Positions 7,711 to 16,030 of a stretch of DNA of 46,039 nt are shown here, in pieces. The stretch comes from a virus, in IMG/VR virus record IMGVR_UViG_3300030393_000005, positions 798 to 46,836 of that record; one strand, 5' to 3'. The position numbers were made by a program, and so were the translations under genes. Below the pieces are notes generated by a model that was given only the letters and a program-made list of their open reading frames with translations, was not told the DNA's origin and did no database searches. Numbering within the stretch: position 1 is the stretch's first letter; the number at the start of each line of letters is the position of its first letter.

Positions 7711-8990
7711 TAAAGATTTACGGCGACAACCAGGCTAGAAGTGTATTTATAGAGGACGCAAATGGCGCTCAGTTTCAGAATGGATTGCAAGCGATCCTTT
7801 CATCTGGCGACGGCGTTTCAATTGTAGATCTAGCAAAGCAGGTTGAGATAGTTTCTAACTCTGATTATTCGCTTTTCGTTGATGAAAATAATGCGCCATA
7901 CGGAAGTAATGTTCAAGAGGTTATAAACGCGCTAAATTCTGTGTTTGTTGTTAGTGGTGGGGCTACTGGCGAGTTGCCAGTGATTACCTCGCCAACGTCA
8001 ATAAATAGCGTAGAGGGCGCAACAATAAACTACGAGCTGATCGCTAATTTCGGGGTCGGGTATGAGTGGGATAACTTGCCAGTAGGACTAACAACCGCTG
8101 ATGGCAACGTTAGAAAGCTTATTGGTGGCTCTGGCTTGTCCGTTGGCACTTACACGCCAACTATGCACGCTATAAACTACAACGGCGAAGACGTAGAAAC
8201 GTTAACTATCACAGTTTCAAATCCACCCTTTGCAAACACAAAAAGCATTAGATTTAATAATAACGATTATCTTTACGGGTTCGCTAGCTTTTCGAATCCG
8301 ATATACAGATCTTCAAATGGCTCTGGCGCTTCTGACGCTTGGTCTATTGCTTTGTGGTTTAAAGCTGGCACTTCATCTAACAGCGAGCAAACAATACTAA
8401 TGTTTGGCGGCTCAGATCAAAATAACGAAGGTAGAGTACAGTTATGGTATGACGGCAGCGGTGGCGATAAGAATCTAAGACTTAGGTATGGGACGAACAA
8501 CAATTACTTAGAGTTCAGCACGCCAAACAATGGAATCTCACAGGGTGTTTGGAATCATATAGTTGTAACCTATGACGGCGGGACGACTGGGCAGAGTCAG
8601 GGTAATTTGTCTGATTACTACAGTCGTTTTAAGATTTTTGTAAACGGCGCATCACAGTCGCTAACCAAGAGTCACAATAACTACGGCTGGTCTGGCTCTA
8701 TAAATGCTGAGTTTTTCAGTTTAGGCAAGAACGGAAACGCAGGAAACTACCTAAGAAATAACTGCAATTTAGATGAGGTTGCGCTATGGGATTCAGATCA
8801 AAGCGCCAATGCGTTGTTAATATATAGTGGCGGCAATCCCTCAGATCTTTCTTTGCTTGCGTCACCTCCAGTTAATTGGTGGAGAATGGGCGATGGTGAT
8901 ACCTACCCGTTTTTAGATGATGGTATTGGCGGTTCTTTCTTTATGATGCAGAATATGACGGTTGCTGACATTGTGAATGATGTGCCATAA
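7707..8990 (+). CDS. Ig-like plus LamG/concanavalin-like virion protein
   Basis: A 427-residue protein. Residues of about 88-172, from LPVITSPTSINSVEGATINY to ETLTITVS, resemble a putative Ig domain. Residues of about 180-400 carry a LamG-like jelly-roll signature: SIRFNNNDYL, WSIALWFKAG, WNHIVVTYDGG, FKIFVNGASQS and LDEVALWD. LamG-type domains bind glycans or proteins. Placement with two beta-rich genes between capsid and connector genes suggests it decorates the capsid, perhaps for weak adhesion to mucus or cell-surface sugar. Domain calls are fairly firm; virion location is inferred. Confidence 0.75.
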   Translation: MIKIYGDNQARSVFIEDANGAQFQNGLQAILSSGDGVSIVDLAKQVEIVSNSDYSLFVDENNAPYGSNVQEVINALNSVFVVSGGATGELPVITSPTSINSVEGATINYELIANFGVGYEWDNLPVGLTTADGNVRKLIGGSGLSVGTYTPTMHAINYNGEDVETLTITVSNPPFANTKSIRFNNNDYLYGFASFSNPIYRSSNGSGASDAWSIALWFKAGTSSNSEQTILMFGGSDQNNEGRVQLWYDGSGGDKNLRLRYGTNNNYLEFSTPNNGISQGVWNHIVVTYDGGTTGQSQGNLSDYYSRFKIFVNGASQSLTKSHNNYGWSGSINAEFFSLGKNGNAGNYLRNNCNLDEVALWDSDQSANALLIYSGGNPSDLSLLASPPVNWWRMGDGDTYPFLDDGIGGSFFMMQNMTVADIVNDVP

Positions 8991-9007
8991 CTAAAATAAC
9001 AAAGCCG

Positions 9008-9044
9008 TTGACAAGCCTACAATGTTAATTTATTGTAGGCTTTC
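9008..9044 (+). promoter_or_regulatory. Class I promoter folded in an 11-bp inverted repeat
   Basis: TTGACA at 9008-9013 and TATTGT at 9031-9036 (17-bp spacer). AAGCCTACAAT (9013-9023) and ATTGTAGGCTT (9032-9042) form a perfect 11-bp stem with an 8-base loop, followed by TTCTT. The -10 overlaps the right arm. It ends the structural unit before and starts the accessory cassette 9065-10006. Confidence 0.7.
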
Positions 9045-9064
9045 TTATTTAAGGAGCTATAAAA

Positions 9065-9280
9065 ATGAAACAATTAAAAAGCCTTAGAGTATTCGCGGTG
9101 CAAGCGGATGCTGGCAAGAATGAAATTGAAGTTATTACCATAAAGTCAGGCCTTAATCTAATTGAAGCGATAGATCTAGCTAATGATTTGGAAGGCGACG
9201 TAAACTATTATGACGTACAGGTCTTTTTAGACGCAACGCCAGAAGAAGAAGATAAAATTGCAGAGCTAATGGAGAGTTAA
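9065..9280 (+). CDS. Small acidic protein, accessory cassette
   Basis: A 71-residue acidic protein, MKQLKSLRVFAVQADAGKNE at the start and FLDATPEEEDKIAELMES at the end. AAGGAGC precedes the ATG. It reads as a small alpha/beta protein. It is the first gene after an early-type promoter placed inside the late region, the arrangement expected of a moron. Function unknown. Confidence 0.65.
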   Translation: MKQLKSLRVFAVQADAGKNEIEVITIKSGLNLIEAIDLANDLEGDVNYYDVQVFLDATPEEEDKIAELMES

Positions 9281-9281
9281 A

Positions 9282-9479
9282 ATGAAACACAAACTACTAA
9301 GATTTATTAATCGTTATCAGTCGCGTATTGAAGTTGAAGCGCATCGGGAGTCTAAAATTACAGGCATGAATACACATAAAATATTATCAATGGCGCTTGC
9401 TGTTGGCAATTTGAAATACATTGCAGCTTGTACGGCTGGTGTTGTTGGTTGGTGTTTGTTTTTATGGGGGATTTTGTAA
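9282..9479 (+). CDS. Small single-pass membrane protein
   Basis: A 65-residue protein. The N-terminal 30 residues are basic (MKHKLLRFINRYQSRIEVEAHRE is the visible character). Residues of about 46-64 form one membrane segment ending CLFLWGIL. The stop overlaps the next ATG (TAATG). A second membrane-anchored protein follows, so the two could act together at the inner membrane. Confidence 0.6.
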   Translation: MKHKLLRFINRYQSRIEVEAHRESKITGMNTHKILSMALAVGNLKYIAACTAGVVGWCLFLWGIL

Positions 9480-9781
9480 TGCAAAAACTACACGAACAAA
9501 ACGCGCAAGAGATCGCTAACAATCAGATTTTGAAACTGGCTAACGAGGTTAAACTGCTAGAATCAAAGCTGGTACTTGCTAAAACGCTGGAAGAAGACGC
9601 CGAGATTAAATTGCAGCAAGCGGAAAAAGAAAGGGGAGTAGCTGTAAGTAATAGTGATTACGAACGGCTAAAAGCAGACACGCACGAAAAACGCGCAGAC
9701 TTTAACGGTAAGGTTGCGGGATGGCTTCTGGCTGTTAATGTTAGTTTGTGTGCGTCGATTTTAATTTATTTAGGGGGTTAA
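9479..9781 (+). CDS. Coiled-coil protein with C-terminal membrane anchor
   Basis: The chosen ATG at 9479 overlaps the previous stop; the frame is open further upstream but without a ribosome site. The 100-residue product has a long coiled coil (about residues 5-75, Glu/Lys/Leu-rich) and one C-terminal hydrophobic segment, WLLAVNVSLCASILIYLGG. Such tail-anchored coiled coils occur in phage superinfection-exclusion and holin-associated proteins. No family assigned. Confidence 0.6.
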   Translation: MQKLHEQNAQEIANNQILKLANEVKLLESKLVLAKTLEEDAEIKLQQAEKERGVAVSNSDYERLKADTHEKRADFNGKVAGWLLAVNVSLCASILIYLGG

Positions 9782-9784
9782 CTT

Positions 9785-10006
9785 ATGAGTAATTGGATAA
9801 GTGTTGATGATGAAATGCCGGAAATCAAGGATGACAGTGTTTTAGTTCACTTTTCAAACGGGAGTATTGAAACAGTTCATCTTGAGTGGTTTGACGACGT
9901 GACTTGTGGCACTGGAGAAAACGACGAGCAGCTATATTGTAAGGCGTTCGAGAATCACGATCCCGCATTTACCCACTGGATGCCACTACCCGAGCCACCA
10001 AAATAA
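9785..10006 (+). CDS. DUF551-domain protein
   Basis: A 73-residue protein that matches the DUF551 pattern well: WISVDDEMPEIKDDSVLVHF at the N-terminus and FTHWMPLPEPPK at the C-terminus. DUF551 proteins are common in enterobacterial and vibrio phages; their function is unknown. It is the last gene of the accessory cassette, with the next class II promoter 15 bases downstream. Confidence 0.85.
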   Translation: MSNWISVDDEMPEIKDDSVLVHFSNGSIETVHLEWFDDVTCGTGENDEQLYCKAFENHDPAFTHWMPLPEPPK

Positions 10007-10020
10007 ACCCACCCTAAACA

Positions 10021-10029
10021 TGATATAAT
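10021..10029 (+). promoter_or_regulatory. Class II promoter of the connector/tail operon
   Basis: TGATATAAT without a -35. The terminator-like stem begins at the next base. Confidence 0.65.
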
Positions 10030-10058
10030 AGCCCAATACATTTTTATTGGGCTTTTTT
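10030..10058 (+). terminator. Terminator hairpin abutting a GTG start
   Basis: AGCCCAATA (10030-10038) and TATTGGGCT (10045-10053) form a perfect 9-bp stem, followed by Ts that run into GTG at 10059. Transcripts started from the TGATATAAT just upstream would begin inside the left arm, so only read-through RNA could form the full hairpin. Confidence 0.75.
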
Positions 10059-10556
10059 GTGGCTATTATCGTAGAAGATGGAACAATCGTTCTTAATGCA
10101 AACAGTTATAATTCTGATGCTGAGTATGTAGCATATGCCGCAGCGCGTGGAATAACTATCGGCGCTGATGCTGCAGCGCGTGAAATTGAATTAATTCTCG
10201 CTACTGATTACGTGGATAATGAATTAACACGGATGCAGTCAAAAACTGACGCAACGCAATCATTGCGATACCCCCAGTCAGTAAGCTACGTTAACGGCGC
10301 TCTAGTTGCTAGTAATGTAATCCCTAATGAACTAAAACGCGCGCAACTTGAGGCTGCTATCTCTGTTTTTAAGGGTGTTTTTAATGTCGTGGCAACTGCT
10401 AGTAATATTAAATCAGAATCGCTAGTAACAGGCTTTAAAACTGAATACTTCGAGGGCGCACAGCAACAAGAGGCAAAATCAGATAACGCAGATACTTATT
10501 TAGATATGCTATCGCCTACCGCTGGCGGCACAATGTTTAGCGTGGTGCGTGCGTAA
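10059..10556 (+). CDS. Head-tail connector protein (DnaT-like family)
   Basis: The GTG at 10059 gives MAIIVEDGTIVLNANSYNSD, the usual start of this family (MAIIVEDGTGV-ANSY). An earlier TTG would place the start within the terminator stem. The 165-residue helical protein belongs to the group called DnaT-like or neck/connector in siphophages, which docks on the portal ring. It is directly followed by closure and neck genes with one-base overlaps. No ribosome site is seen before the GTG. Confidence 0.75.
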   Translation: MAIIVEDGTIVLNANSYNSDAEYVAYAAARGITIGADAAAREIELILATDYVDNELTRMQSKTDATQSLRYPQSVSYVNGALVASNVIPNELKRAQLEAAISVFKGVFNVVATASNIKSESLVTGFKTEYFEGAQQQEAKSDNADTYLDMLSPTAGGTMFSVVRA

Positions 10557-10912
10557 TGGCTACTAATGCGCAGTGGCTAGCAACTGCTAATCGAATGCTC
10601 AACGCATCTCCGCAAACCAATAACACAATTGTATTAACCGAGATTAGCGGCATCGACCCAATAACAAATGTTGGGACTGTCATTGCTACTGATACAATTG
10701 ACCGCGCGTTAATAACTGGGTTTACAAACTTCGAGCGCTCAAATGACGGCGTTGGATTGACTGACCGTAAAGTATTGTTTGCTAACAACCCGCGCAATAC
10801 AACCATGTCTAACTCATTGTCATGCACAGTCAATGGAGTTGAGGTTAACATAGTTAACGTAGAAACTGACCCGGCGAACGCAACAATAGAATTGCATGTG
10901 AGTGACAAATGA
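10556..10912 (+). CDS. Head-closure-like protein
   Basis: A 118-residue protein. Its ATG overlaps the previous stop and its end overlaps the next gene by four bases. The C-terminal half (DRKVLFANNPRNTTMSNSLS to IELHVSDK) is beta-rich, as expected of a head-closure stopper. The call depends mainly on its fixed place between connector and neck proteins. Confidence 0.6.
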   Translation: MATNAQWLATANRMLNASPQTNNTIVLTEISGIDPITNVGTVIATDTIDRALITGFTNFERSNDGVGLTDRKVLFANNPRNTTMSNSLSCTVNGVEVNIVNVETDPANATIELHVSDK

Positions 10913-11292
10913 GTTTTGAAGATGATTTTGACATTGAAGCCGAGATTTTTGGTGACATACAAAAAGTTCAGCGCGTGGCTGCTCTGACAGTTTTGAACGA
11001 AGTTATAAAAAATACGCCATTCAAAACGGGCGAGGCAAAAGGCGGCTGGCAAGTAGCAGTAGGCGAACCAACAAGAAAAGAGCGCTCTAAATTACGCAGA
11101 GCTAGCGGGGCGCTGACTGAAGGAACAAGAATAATCAAAAAAGGCACAGCATCGGCTGAGCTGCAAGACTTGTTCATTACCAATTTAAAACCTTACATTG
11201 TGCGATTAGAGAATGGATGGTCTGACCAAAATAGCCATTTTGTAGCGGCAGCAGTACAAAAGGCAGGAATAGGAGATGTAAAACTTGGCTGA
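10909..11292 (+). CDS. Neck protein, HK97 gp10-like
   Basis: A 127-residue protein. VLNEVIKNTPFKTGEAKGGWQ near residue 30 and ITNLKPYIVRLENGWSDQ near residue 90 are the signature of HK97 gp10-like neck/tail-completion proteins: a helix, then a TPxxTGxxxxxW strand, then NxxPYxxxLExG. It joins the closed head to the tail terminator. The stop overlaps the next gene. Confidence 0.8.
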   Translation: MSFEDDFDIEAEIFGDIQKVQRVAALTVLNEVIKNTPFKTGEAKGGWQVAVGEPTRKERSKLRRASGALTEGTRIIKKGTASAELQDLFITNLKPYIVRLENGWSDQNSHFVAAAVQKAGIGDVKLG

Positions 11293-11692
11293 TTCTATTT
11301 TATTAACACGTAGCGACTTGCTGACAGCGCTTAGAGATAACCTGCCTACTGGTTACGGGCTTGATGATGTAAACTGGCCTAATGTTACGTTTACGCGCGG
11401 AAAAGATGGCGCGAAATGGCTAAAAGCTTTAATAATTAACAACGAAACGAACAATAACGCAGCTGGTAGCGGTCACAAAATCACACCGGGAATATTCGTT
11501 GTCGAAGTGAATTACCCAAAGGGCAGCGGCGAAACTGGCGCAATTCAAGACGCCCAACACATTAAATCAATATTCGAAAATAAACGATTTTCAAATACCA
11601 GTACGCAAGCTTCTAGCATCCTTTTTACGGGCGTTAACGATAACTGGTATACTATACAGATACAAACAAATTACTATTACGAAGGTAGCTAA
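11285..11692 (+). CDS. Tail terminator protein (DUF4128-like)
   Basis: A 135-residue protein starting with TTG at 11285, nine bases after AGGAG. IFVVEVNYPKGSGETGA is typical of the DUF4128 tail-terminator group, which caps the tail tube and connects it to the neck. It sits where a terminator is expected, between neck and tube proteins. The TTG start is inferred from the ribosome site and the conserved N-terminal helix. Confidence 0.75.
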   Translation: MADSILLTRSDLLTALRDNLPTGYGLDDVNWPNVTFTRGKDGAKWLKALIINNETNNNAAGSGHKITPGIFVVEVNYPKGSGETGAIQDAQHIKSIFENKRFSNTSTQASSILFTGVNDNWYTIQIQTNYYYEGS

Positions 11693-11695
11693 CTA

Positions 11696-12862
11696 ATGGC
11701 ATTACTAGAACGTAAGGATATAACCTTACACATTACCACGCAAGCGGCGTACGGAGCAATTGACGCCAACCCAGTCTTCACCGAGGTTCGAAAAACTAGC
11801 GGCGGGATGACTAGCAACCCGACCTACACGCAAAGTAACGAGCTAAAAACAAACGGGCAGGCGGCAAAGCAAATCCAAACGCTTCGCGAGTCTTCAATGT
11901 CGATTGAATTTGACATGAACCAACAGACAGCGGGTTTATTTGAAAACTTAATTCACGGCGTTCAACAAGATAACAGTCAAGTCGCCGACACTGGCATTGA
12001 GGCAACGGCTACTGGATTTATCATGCCGACTGGTCACGTTTCAGCGTTAAGTGTAGGAGACTGGATTCAATTGTCAGGGTTCACAAATAGTGAATTGGAC
12101 ACCGTATACAAAGTTAAATCAATTGACAGCGCAACAGAGATTACAACATACGTTGCACCAGTAGCAACAGAATCAGCAGGCGAAAGCGTAACTCTAACTA
12201 GCATCAAATGCGCTAGCGGTACAACGCAAACGGTAATCACCGCACAGCAACGAACGTTTGACGGCTCAAAAGCTGGTAGCATCGATTACATGACGGCTAA
12301 AAACGTAATCACTGACAGCGGTACAATTTCAATCGGCAAAAGCGGCGTTGTTACGGGGTCTTTTGAATACAATTTCGGCAATCCAGAAAACAGCCGCGCA
12401 GAAATTACAGGGCAGACAGACGCAGCAACAGACACTAGCGACGTAGTATCAGCGGATAACAACATGAAAATGCTTTATGTTGACGGCGTTAACTCTGGGT
12501 GCGTGTTAAGCTCTATTGATGTTGAGTTTGCAAATAATCACGAAGGCGACGGCGGCGGCGCTGGTGGATGCCCTCAAGAGTACGCACGTAATCAAATCAC
12601 CGTTAGTGGTGCTCTGGTCGCTAAGGCGTTCCGTGATGATTCAATGGTGTGGCACGACCGTCAGCAAAGCGGAACGCGCATTGCATTGGCGTCACATATT
12701 TACTGGCCAGACGGGCGCTGGATGGTAGTCGAGGTCACGCGCGCAATAGTCACTGAACACTCTTTTGATGGTGACAGCTTTGTAGAGAACGCAATGTCAT
12801 ACACAGCAGAGGAAGACCCAACAACAGGCACGACGGTTCAAATTTTCCGTAGCTGGACGTAA
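11696..12862 (+). CDS. Major tail tube protein (phage tube 2 type)
   Basis: A 388-residue protein. MALLERKDITLHITTQAAYG and the FEYNFGNPENSRAEITGQT region are typical of siphophage tail-tube proteins of this larger class. TSIKC, SGCVLSSIDVEF and HIYWPDGRWMVVEVTRA are core strands. The segment at about 95-165, with ATGFIMPTGHVSALSVGDWI, reads like an inserted Ig/SH3-like domain that would decorate the tail surface. Hexameric rings of it form the tube through which DNA passes. A terminator follows. Confidence 0.85.
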   Translation: MALLERKDITLHITTQAAYGAIDANPVFTEVRKTSGGMTSNPTYTQSNELKTNGQAAKQIQTLRESSMSIEFDMNQQTAGLFENLIHGVQQDNSQVADTGIEATATGFIMPTGHVSALSVGDWIQLSGFTNSELDTVYKVKSIDSATEITTYVAPVATESAGESVTLTSIKCASGTTQTVITAQQRTFDGSKAGSIDYMTAKNVITDSGTISIGKSGVVTGSFEYNFGNPENSRAEITGQTDAATDTSDVVSADNNMKMLYVDGVNSGCVLSSIDVEFANNHEGDGGGAGGCPQEYARNQITVSGALVAKAFRDDSMVWHDRQQSGTRIALASHIYWPDGRWMVVEVTRAIVTEHSFDGDSFVENAMSYTAEEDPTTGTTVQIFRSWT

Positions 12863-12881
12863 TAATAATTTAATGTAAGGG

Positions 12882-12908
12882 CGGCGCTTAATTGCGCCGT
12901 TTTCGTTT
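12882..12908 (+). terminator. Terminator hairpin abutting the tail chaperone start
   Basis: CGGCGC (12882-12887), loop TTAATT, GCGCCG (12894-12899), then TTTTCGTTT ending against the ATG at 12909. It may reduce expression of downstream tail genes relative to the abundant tube protein. Confidence 0.75.
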
Positions 12909-13316
12909 ATGAATATAGATATCAAAGCAAACTATCAAGAAGACAAAAACAAGCAAGAAAAAGGCTCACCGTGCTATTTAAGTGATGATTCATTTATTCT
13001 TGTGCGTCGATTCGGCACAGTCCAAACAACAAAAGAGCTTGAGCAATTAAAGCGTCGATTGTTTAGTTTTGCGGATAAACACGACGAGCAGTTGTTATTA
13101 GGTCATTGGCTAGCTGAGCATGGCGTAACGGGATGGGAGGGTATCGGCAGCGACGGCGAAGAGGTTGAATACTCAACACGTAACGCGCTAGATATATTCA
13201 CTAATCCGCAGTACATGCTATCTCTAAATCAAGATTTGTTACGTCACGCCACGAACTACGCAAGTTATCTACATGATGAGATGTGCGAGGACGTAGAAAA
13301 CATAAAAAAGAGCTAA
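12909..13316 (+). CDS. Tail assembly chaperone, short form (gpG-like)
   Basis: A 135-residue protein between tail tube and tape measure, the standard site of the lambda G/GT pair. It is mixed alpha/beta and ends DVENIKKS. The heptamer A AAA AAG lies three codons before its stop, so a share of ribosomes should slip -1 and make a longer form ending at 13648. The short form is the G-like chaperone that coats the tape measure during tail assembly. The ATG follows a terminator T tract with no visible ribosome site. Confidence 0.8.
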   Translation: MNIDIKANYQEDKNKQEKGSPCYLSDDSFILVRRFGTVQTTKELEQLKRRLFSFADKHDEQLLLGHWLAEHGVTGWEGIGSDGEEVEYSTRNALDIFTNPQYMLSLNQDLLRHATNYASYLHDEMCEDVENIKKS

Positions 13317-13648
13317 AGTACCGTTCTGAGGTGGGCTATGGGCAGGAAGAGTTTGAAGCTGTTCAGATGGCAAAAATGGCAGGAAGAGGCGACGAAATAG
13401 AGAAGCTTAAAGCTGACATGAACGAAAAGCGCTACCGATTATTAAGTGCGTTCAATCAAATGAGTCAAGAGCGCAGGCTTGAGAATGGCGCACCGATGCC
13501 AATTCTCAACAAAAGAATTCGTGAATATATTGAATATTACGGCGCAAACGGTTATCCAGACGACCTATTTATTGAGGCAATTCAAAAAATAGATAACGCA
13601 TACATTGATGCTAGATGCGAAGAAATTAGACGGAAGAACAAGAAATGA
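13283..13648 (+). CDS. Tail assembly chaperone, T part made by -1 frameshift
   Basis: The frame open over 13283-13648 lies -1 to the preceding gene. Reading into it at 13310 after the slip site gives a fusion of 134 plus 112 residues (246 in all), from 12909 to 13648. The T segment is helical and charged (KYRSEVGYGQEEFEAVQMAKM at its start), as in lambda gpT. The ATG at 13283 is probably not used. The end overlaps the tape measure start by four bases. Confidence 0.75.
   Translation: MRGRRKHKKELKYRSEVGYGQEEFEAVQMAKMAGRGDEIEKLKADMNEKRYRLLSAFNQMSQERRLENGAPMPILNKRIREYIEYYGANGYPDDLFIEAIQKIDNAYIDARCEEIRRKNKK
13304..13310 (+). other. -1 ribosomal frameshift site
   Basis: A AAA AAG in the frame of the short chaperone (codons AAA at 13305 and AAG at 13308), identical to the efficient dnaX slip site. 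A GAGG about 14 bases upstream might act as a stimulatory Shine-Dalgarno. Confidence 0.8.
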
Positions 13649-15999
13649 CAACTAAATTAATTGATGTTGAATTACGGGCTACTAGCGCACGACGCAACGC
13701 CAAAGCACTCTCTAAAGACGTTAAGGGTATCGGCACTAGCGCAGACCAAACTACTAAATCTTTTGTATCACTAGGCAGAGAATCAAAAAAAACAATAGGC
13801 AATCTTAGTGCTGTAGCTTCGGCGGTTTCTAGCGCCCTAGTCACAAGAAAAATACTTGATTATGCTGATTCGTTTACTTCCGTTCAAAACCAGATTAGGC
13901 AAACAACAGACAGCACCGTACAATTATCTGAGGTTACTGAGCTGCTTTTTGATGTTGCAAATAGATCTAGGTCATCAATAAGCGCAACATCTGAGCTTTA
14001 CGCTCAATTGGTTTTATCTACTGAGGCGCTAAATCTCACAACCGAGGAACAGCTAAGACTAACGGAAACTATAACTAAGTCTTTTACAGCTAGCGGAAAA
14101 ACTGCCATAGAGTCGGCGGGCGCAATTAAGCAACTAGGACAGGCGTTTGCGGCTGGTGCGCTTCGCGGTGATGAATTTAACTCCGTAGCAGAGGGTGCGC
14201 CAGACATTATGAGAGCGCTACAACGATCACTAGGTAAAACACAAGGTGAGTTAAGGGATTTTGCTGCTACAGGTGGTATTACTGCGGAAATACTAGCCAA
14301 GGCGCTAGGGGATTCCGCAGAAGTTATTGACAAAAAATTATCCAACTCAGTCGCAACATTTGCACAAAACATGGAGGTTGCAAACAATAACATAATTGAT
14401 TTTGTTGGCTCTTCCGCTCAGGTTCAAGAAATAGTAGGCGGTGCAGGTGGTGCTCTAGTTTTTGCAAGTGAAAAACTTGATGAAATAGCAAACATAGCGA
14501 CTTTAGCGGCTGCGGTATTTGCTGCAAGACTAATTCCGTCTATAACGTCATATACAACATCAATTGTCGCAAATACGGCCTCCCAATTAACCGCTACAAA
14601 AGCGGCTACAGGATTTAGCGCGGCAATGGGCATTCAAGCGGCGTCAGCAACGAGGGCGACAGTTGCAAGCAACGCACTAACCATTGCGTCACGCACGGCT
14701 GGCTCTGCAATGGCTCTTTTGGGTGGTCCGGTTGGTGTGGCTGTGATAGCCGCAACAGCAATAACACTGTTTTATGAGGCGGCGGAAACGGCAGAAGACA
14801 GATCTAAAAGATTATCAGGAGAGGTTGACGGGCTTAAAAACTCATTTTTAGATCTAAATTCCGCGCAGAGAGCTGTTAGCATAGCCAAGGTTAACACTGA
14901 ATTTAAATCGCTTAGCGCACAGCTTGTTATTGCGTCCCAACGTTTAAATGCTGTAACGGAAACCCCTTATTATAGAGGTCAGACGGCAGACGTATCAAGG
15001 CTTAAGGATGAGTTTGAATCTTTATCAAATCAGCTTGATGTTCTGTCAGTTAAAAGAAGTGCCCTTTTTGAGTCTGGCCTACCATCCAGCAACGAATTCA
15101 AAGGAGTTGAGGATGAGACAGTCGAACCGGGTGGTGACGACAAAGCCAACGCTAGACTGGAGGCACTAAAAGCAAATCTAGCACTAGAAACGCAAGCGTT
15201 GCAAAATGAAAACGCAATACGCGCAGGAATACGCGAGGGTGCAATTAATGCCGAAATTGGCGAAGAGGTTTTAAGGTTTTCAAATAAAACAGCATCAGAC
15301 ACGGCAAGGTTTGAAGCTGAGATAGCAAAACTCACAGAAGACGAAGCGGTCAAAAAAGAGTTGCGCCTAGCATTTCAAGCGCAGCAACTTGAAGAGGCTA
15401 GGATTTTTGAGGGGAACTTGACAGATATAAACAAGGAAGAGTCCGACAAGAGGCAGCAAAAAAACAAACAAGAACAGGCCGAAAGAGAGAGAGCCGCTTC
15501 AAGCATCAGAGGCACAGCAATAAACCTTGGAGCCTCACTTCTTAAAGCTGAAATATCAGGCAACGCGAAAACAGAAAAAGAGAAAAAAAGGGCAAGGAAA
15601 AAGGCCGTAATAATCGATACGGCGGCTGGGATAGCGAAAACGTTTGGTGATTTAGGTTATCCAGCGGGTATACCTGCGGCGCTCGCTCTAGCGGCCACTG
15701 GCATAGCGAACATCGCAACAATAAATAGCGCGTCAGGCTCACCAAGTACTGGCGCATCCGGCGCATCTGGGGCTGATGCAAGTTCACTAACTAGGGCAGC
15801 AAGCGCCGCACCAACAGCGCCAACGGCACAAGCGCAGCAGGTAACATCGCAGCGCGTGGTAGATCTTCGAGGGCTAGAGGACGGTCAGTCGGTCAACCTT
15901 AACAGAGAGCAATTAATAGCCCTACTAGAAACTGACGATGATGTAATTATAGCGTCTAACAATGGCCAGTCTGAGGCTTCAAGACTCGGTGTGATATAA
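13645..15999 (+). CDS. Tape measure protein
   Basis: A 784-residue protein. The N-terminal part (about 50-260, with AGALRGDEFNSVAEGAPDIM) is the tape-measure domain. Hydrophobic helical stretches cover about 275-380. Long charged coiled coils cover about 420-650. A Ser/Ala/Gly-rich linker and a short beta tail follow. It sets tail length and is threaded through the tube; by the usual 0.15 nm per residue the tail would be roughly 115-120 nm, which is an estimate. It overlaps the T frame by four bases. Confidence 0.92.
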   Translation: MTTKLIDVELRATSARRNAKALSKDVKGIGTSADQTTKSFVSLGRESKKTIGNLSAVASAVSSALVTRKILDYADSFTSVQNQIRQTTDSTVQLSEVTELLFDVANRSRSSISATSELYAQLVLSTEALNLTTEEQLRLTETITKSFTASGKTAIESAGAIKQLGQAFAAGALRGDEFNSVAEGAPDIMRALQRSLGKTQGELRDFAATGGITAEILAKALGDSAEVIDKKLSNSVATFAQNMEVANNNIIDFVGSSAQVQEIVGGAGGALVFASEKLDEIANIATLAAAVFAARLIPSITSYTTSIVANTASQLTATKAATGFSAAMGIQAASATRATVASNALTIASRTAGSAMALLGGPVGVAVIAATAITLFYEAAETAEDRSKRLSGEVDGLKNSFLDLNSAQRAVSIAKVNTEFKSLSAQLVIASQRLNAVTETPYYRGQTADVSRLKDEFESLSNQLDVLSVKRSALFESGLPSSNEFKGVEDETVEPGGDDKANARLEALKANLALETQALQNENAIRAGIREGAINAEIGEEVLRFSNKTASDTARFEAEIAKLTEDEAVKKELRLAFQAQQLEEARIFEGNLTDINKEESDKRQQKNKQEQAERERAASSIRGTAINLGASLLKAEISGNAKTEKEKKRARKKAVIIDTAAGIAKTFGDLGYPAGIPAALALAATGIANIATINSASGSPSTGASGASGADASSLTRAASAAPTAPTAQAQQVTSQRVVDLRGLEDGQSVNLNREQLIALLETDDDVIIASNNGQSEASRLGVI

Positions 16000-16025
16000 T
16001 AACTCAATTGAAATTATATTGGGTT
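15992..16025 (+). promoter_or_regulatory. Class II promoter with downstream inverted repeat
   Basis: TGATATAAT at 15992-16000, overlapping the tape-measure stop. AACTCAAT (16001-16008) and ATTGGGTT (16018-16025) pair over 8 positions with one G-U. It would feed the tail-tip genes from 16031. Confidence 0.6.
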
Positions 16026-16030
16026 AAATC

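Noticed and set aside
10047-10058. Upstream TTG start for the connector protein
   Set aside because: It is inside the terminator stem; the GTG at 10059 gives the family's usual N-terminus.
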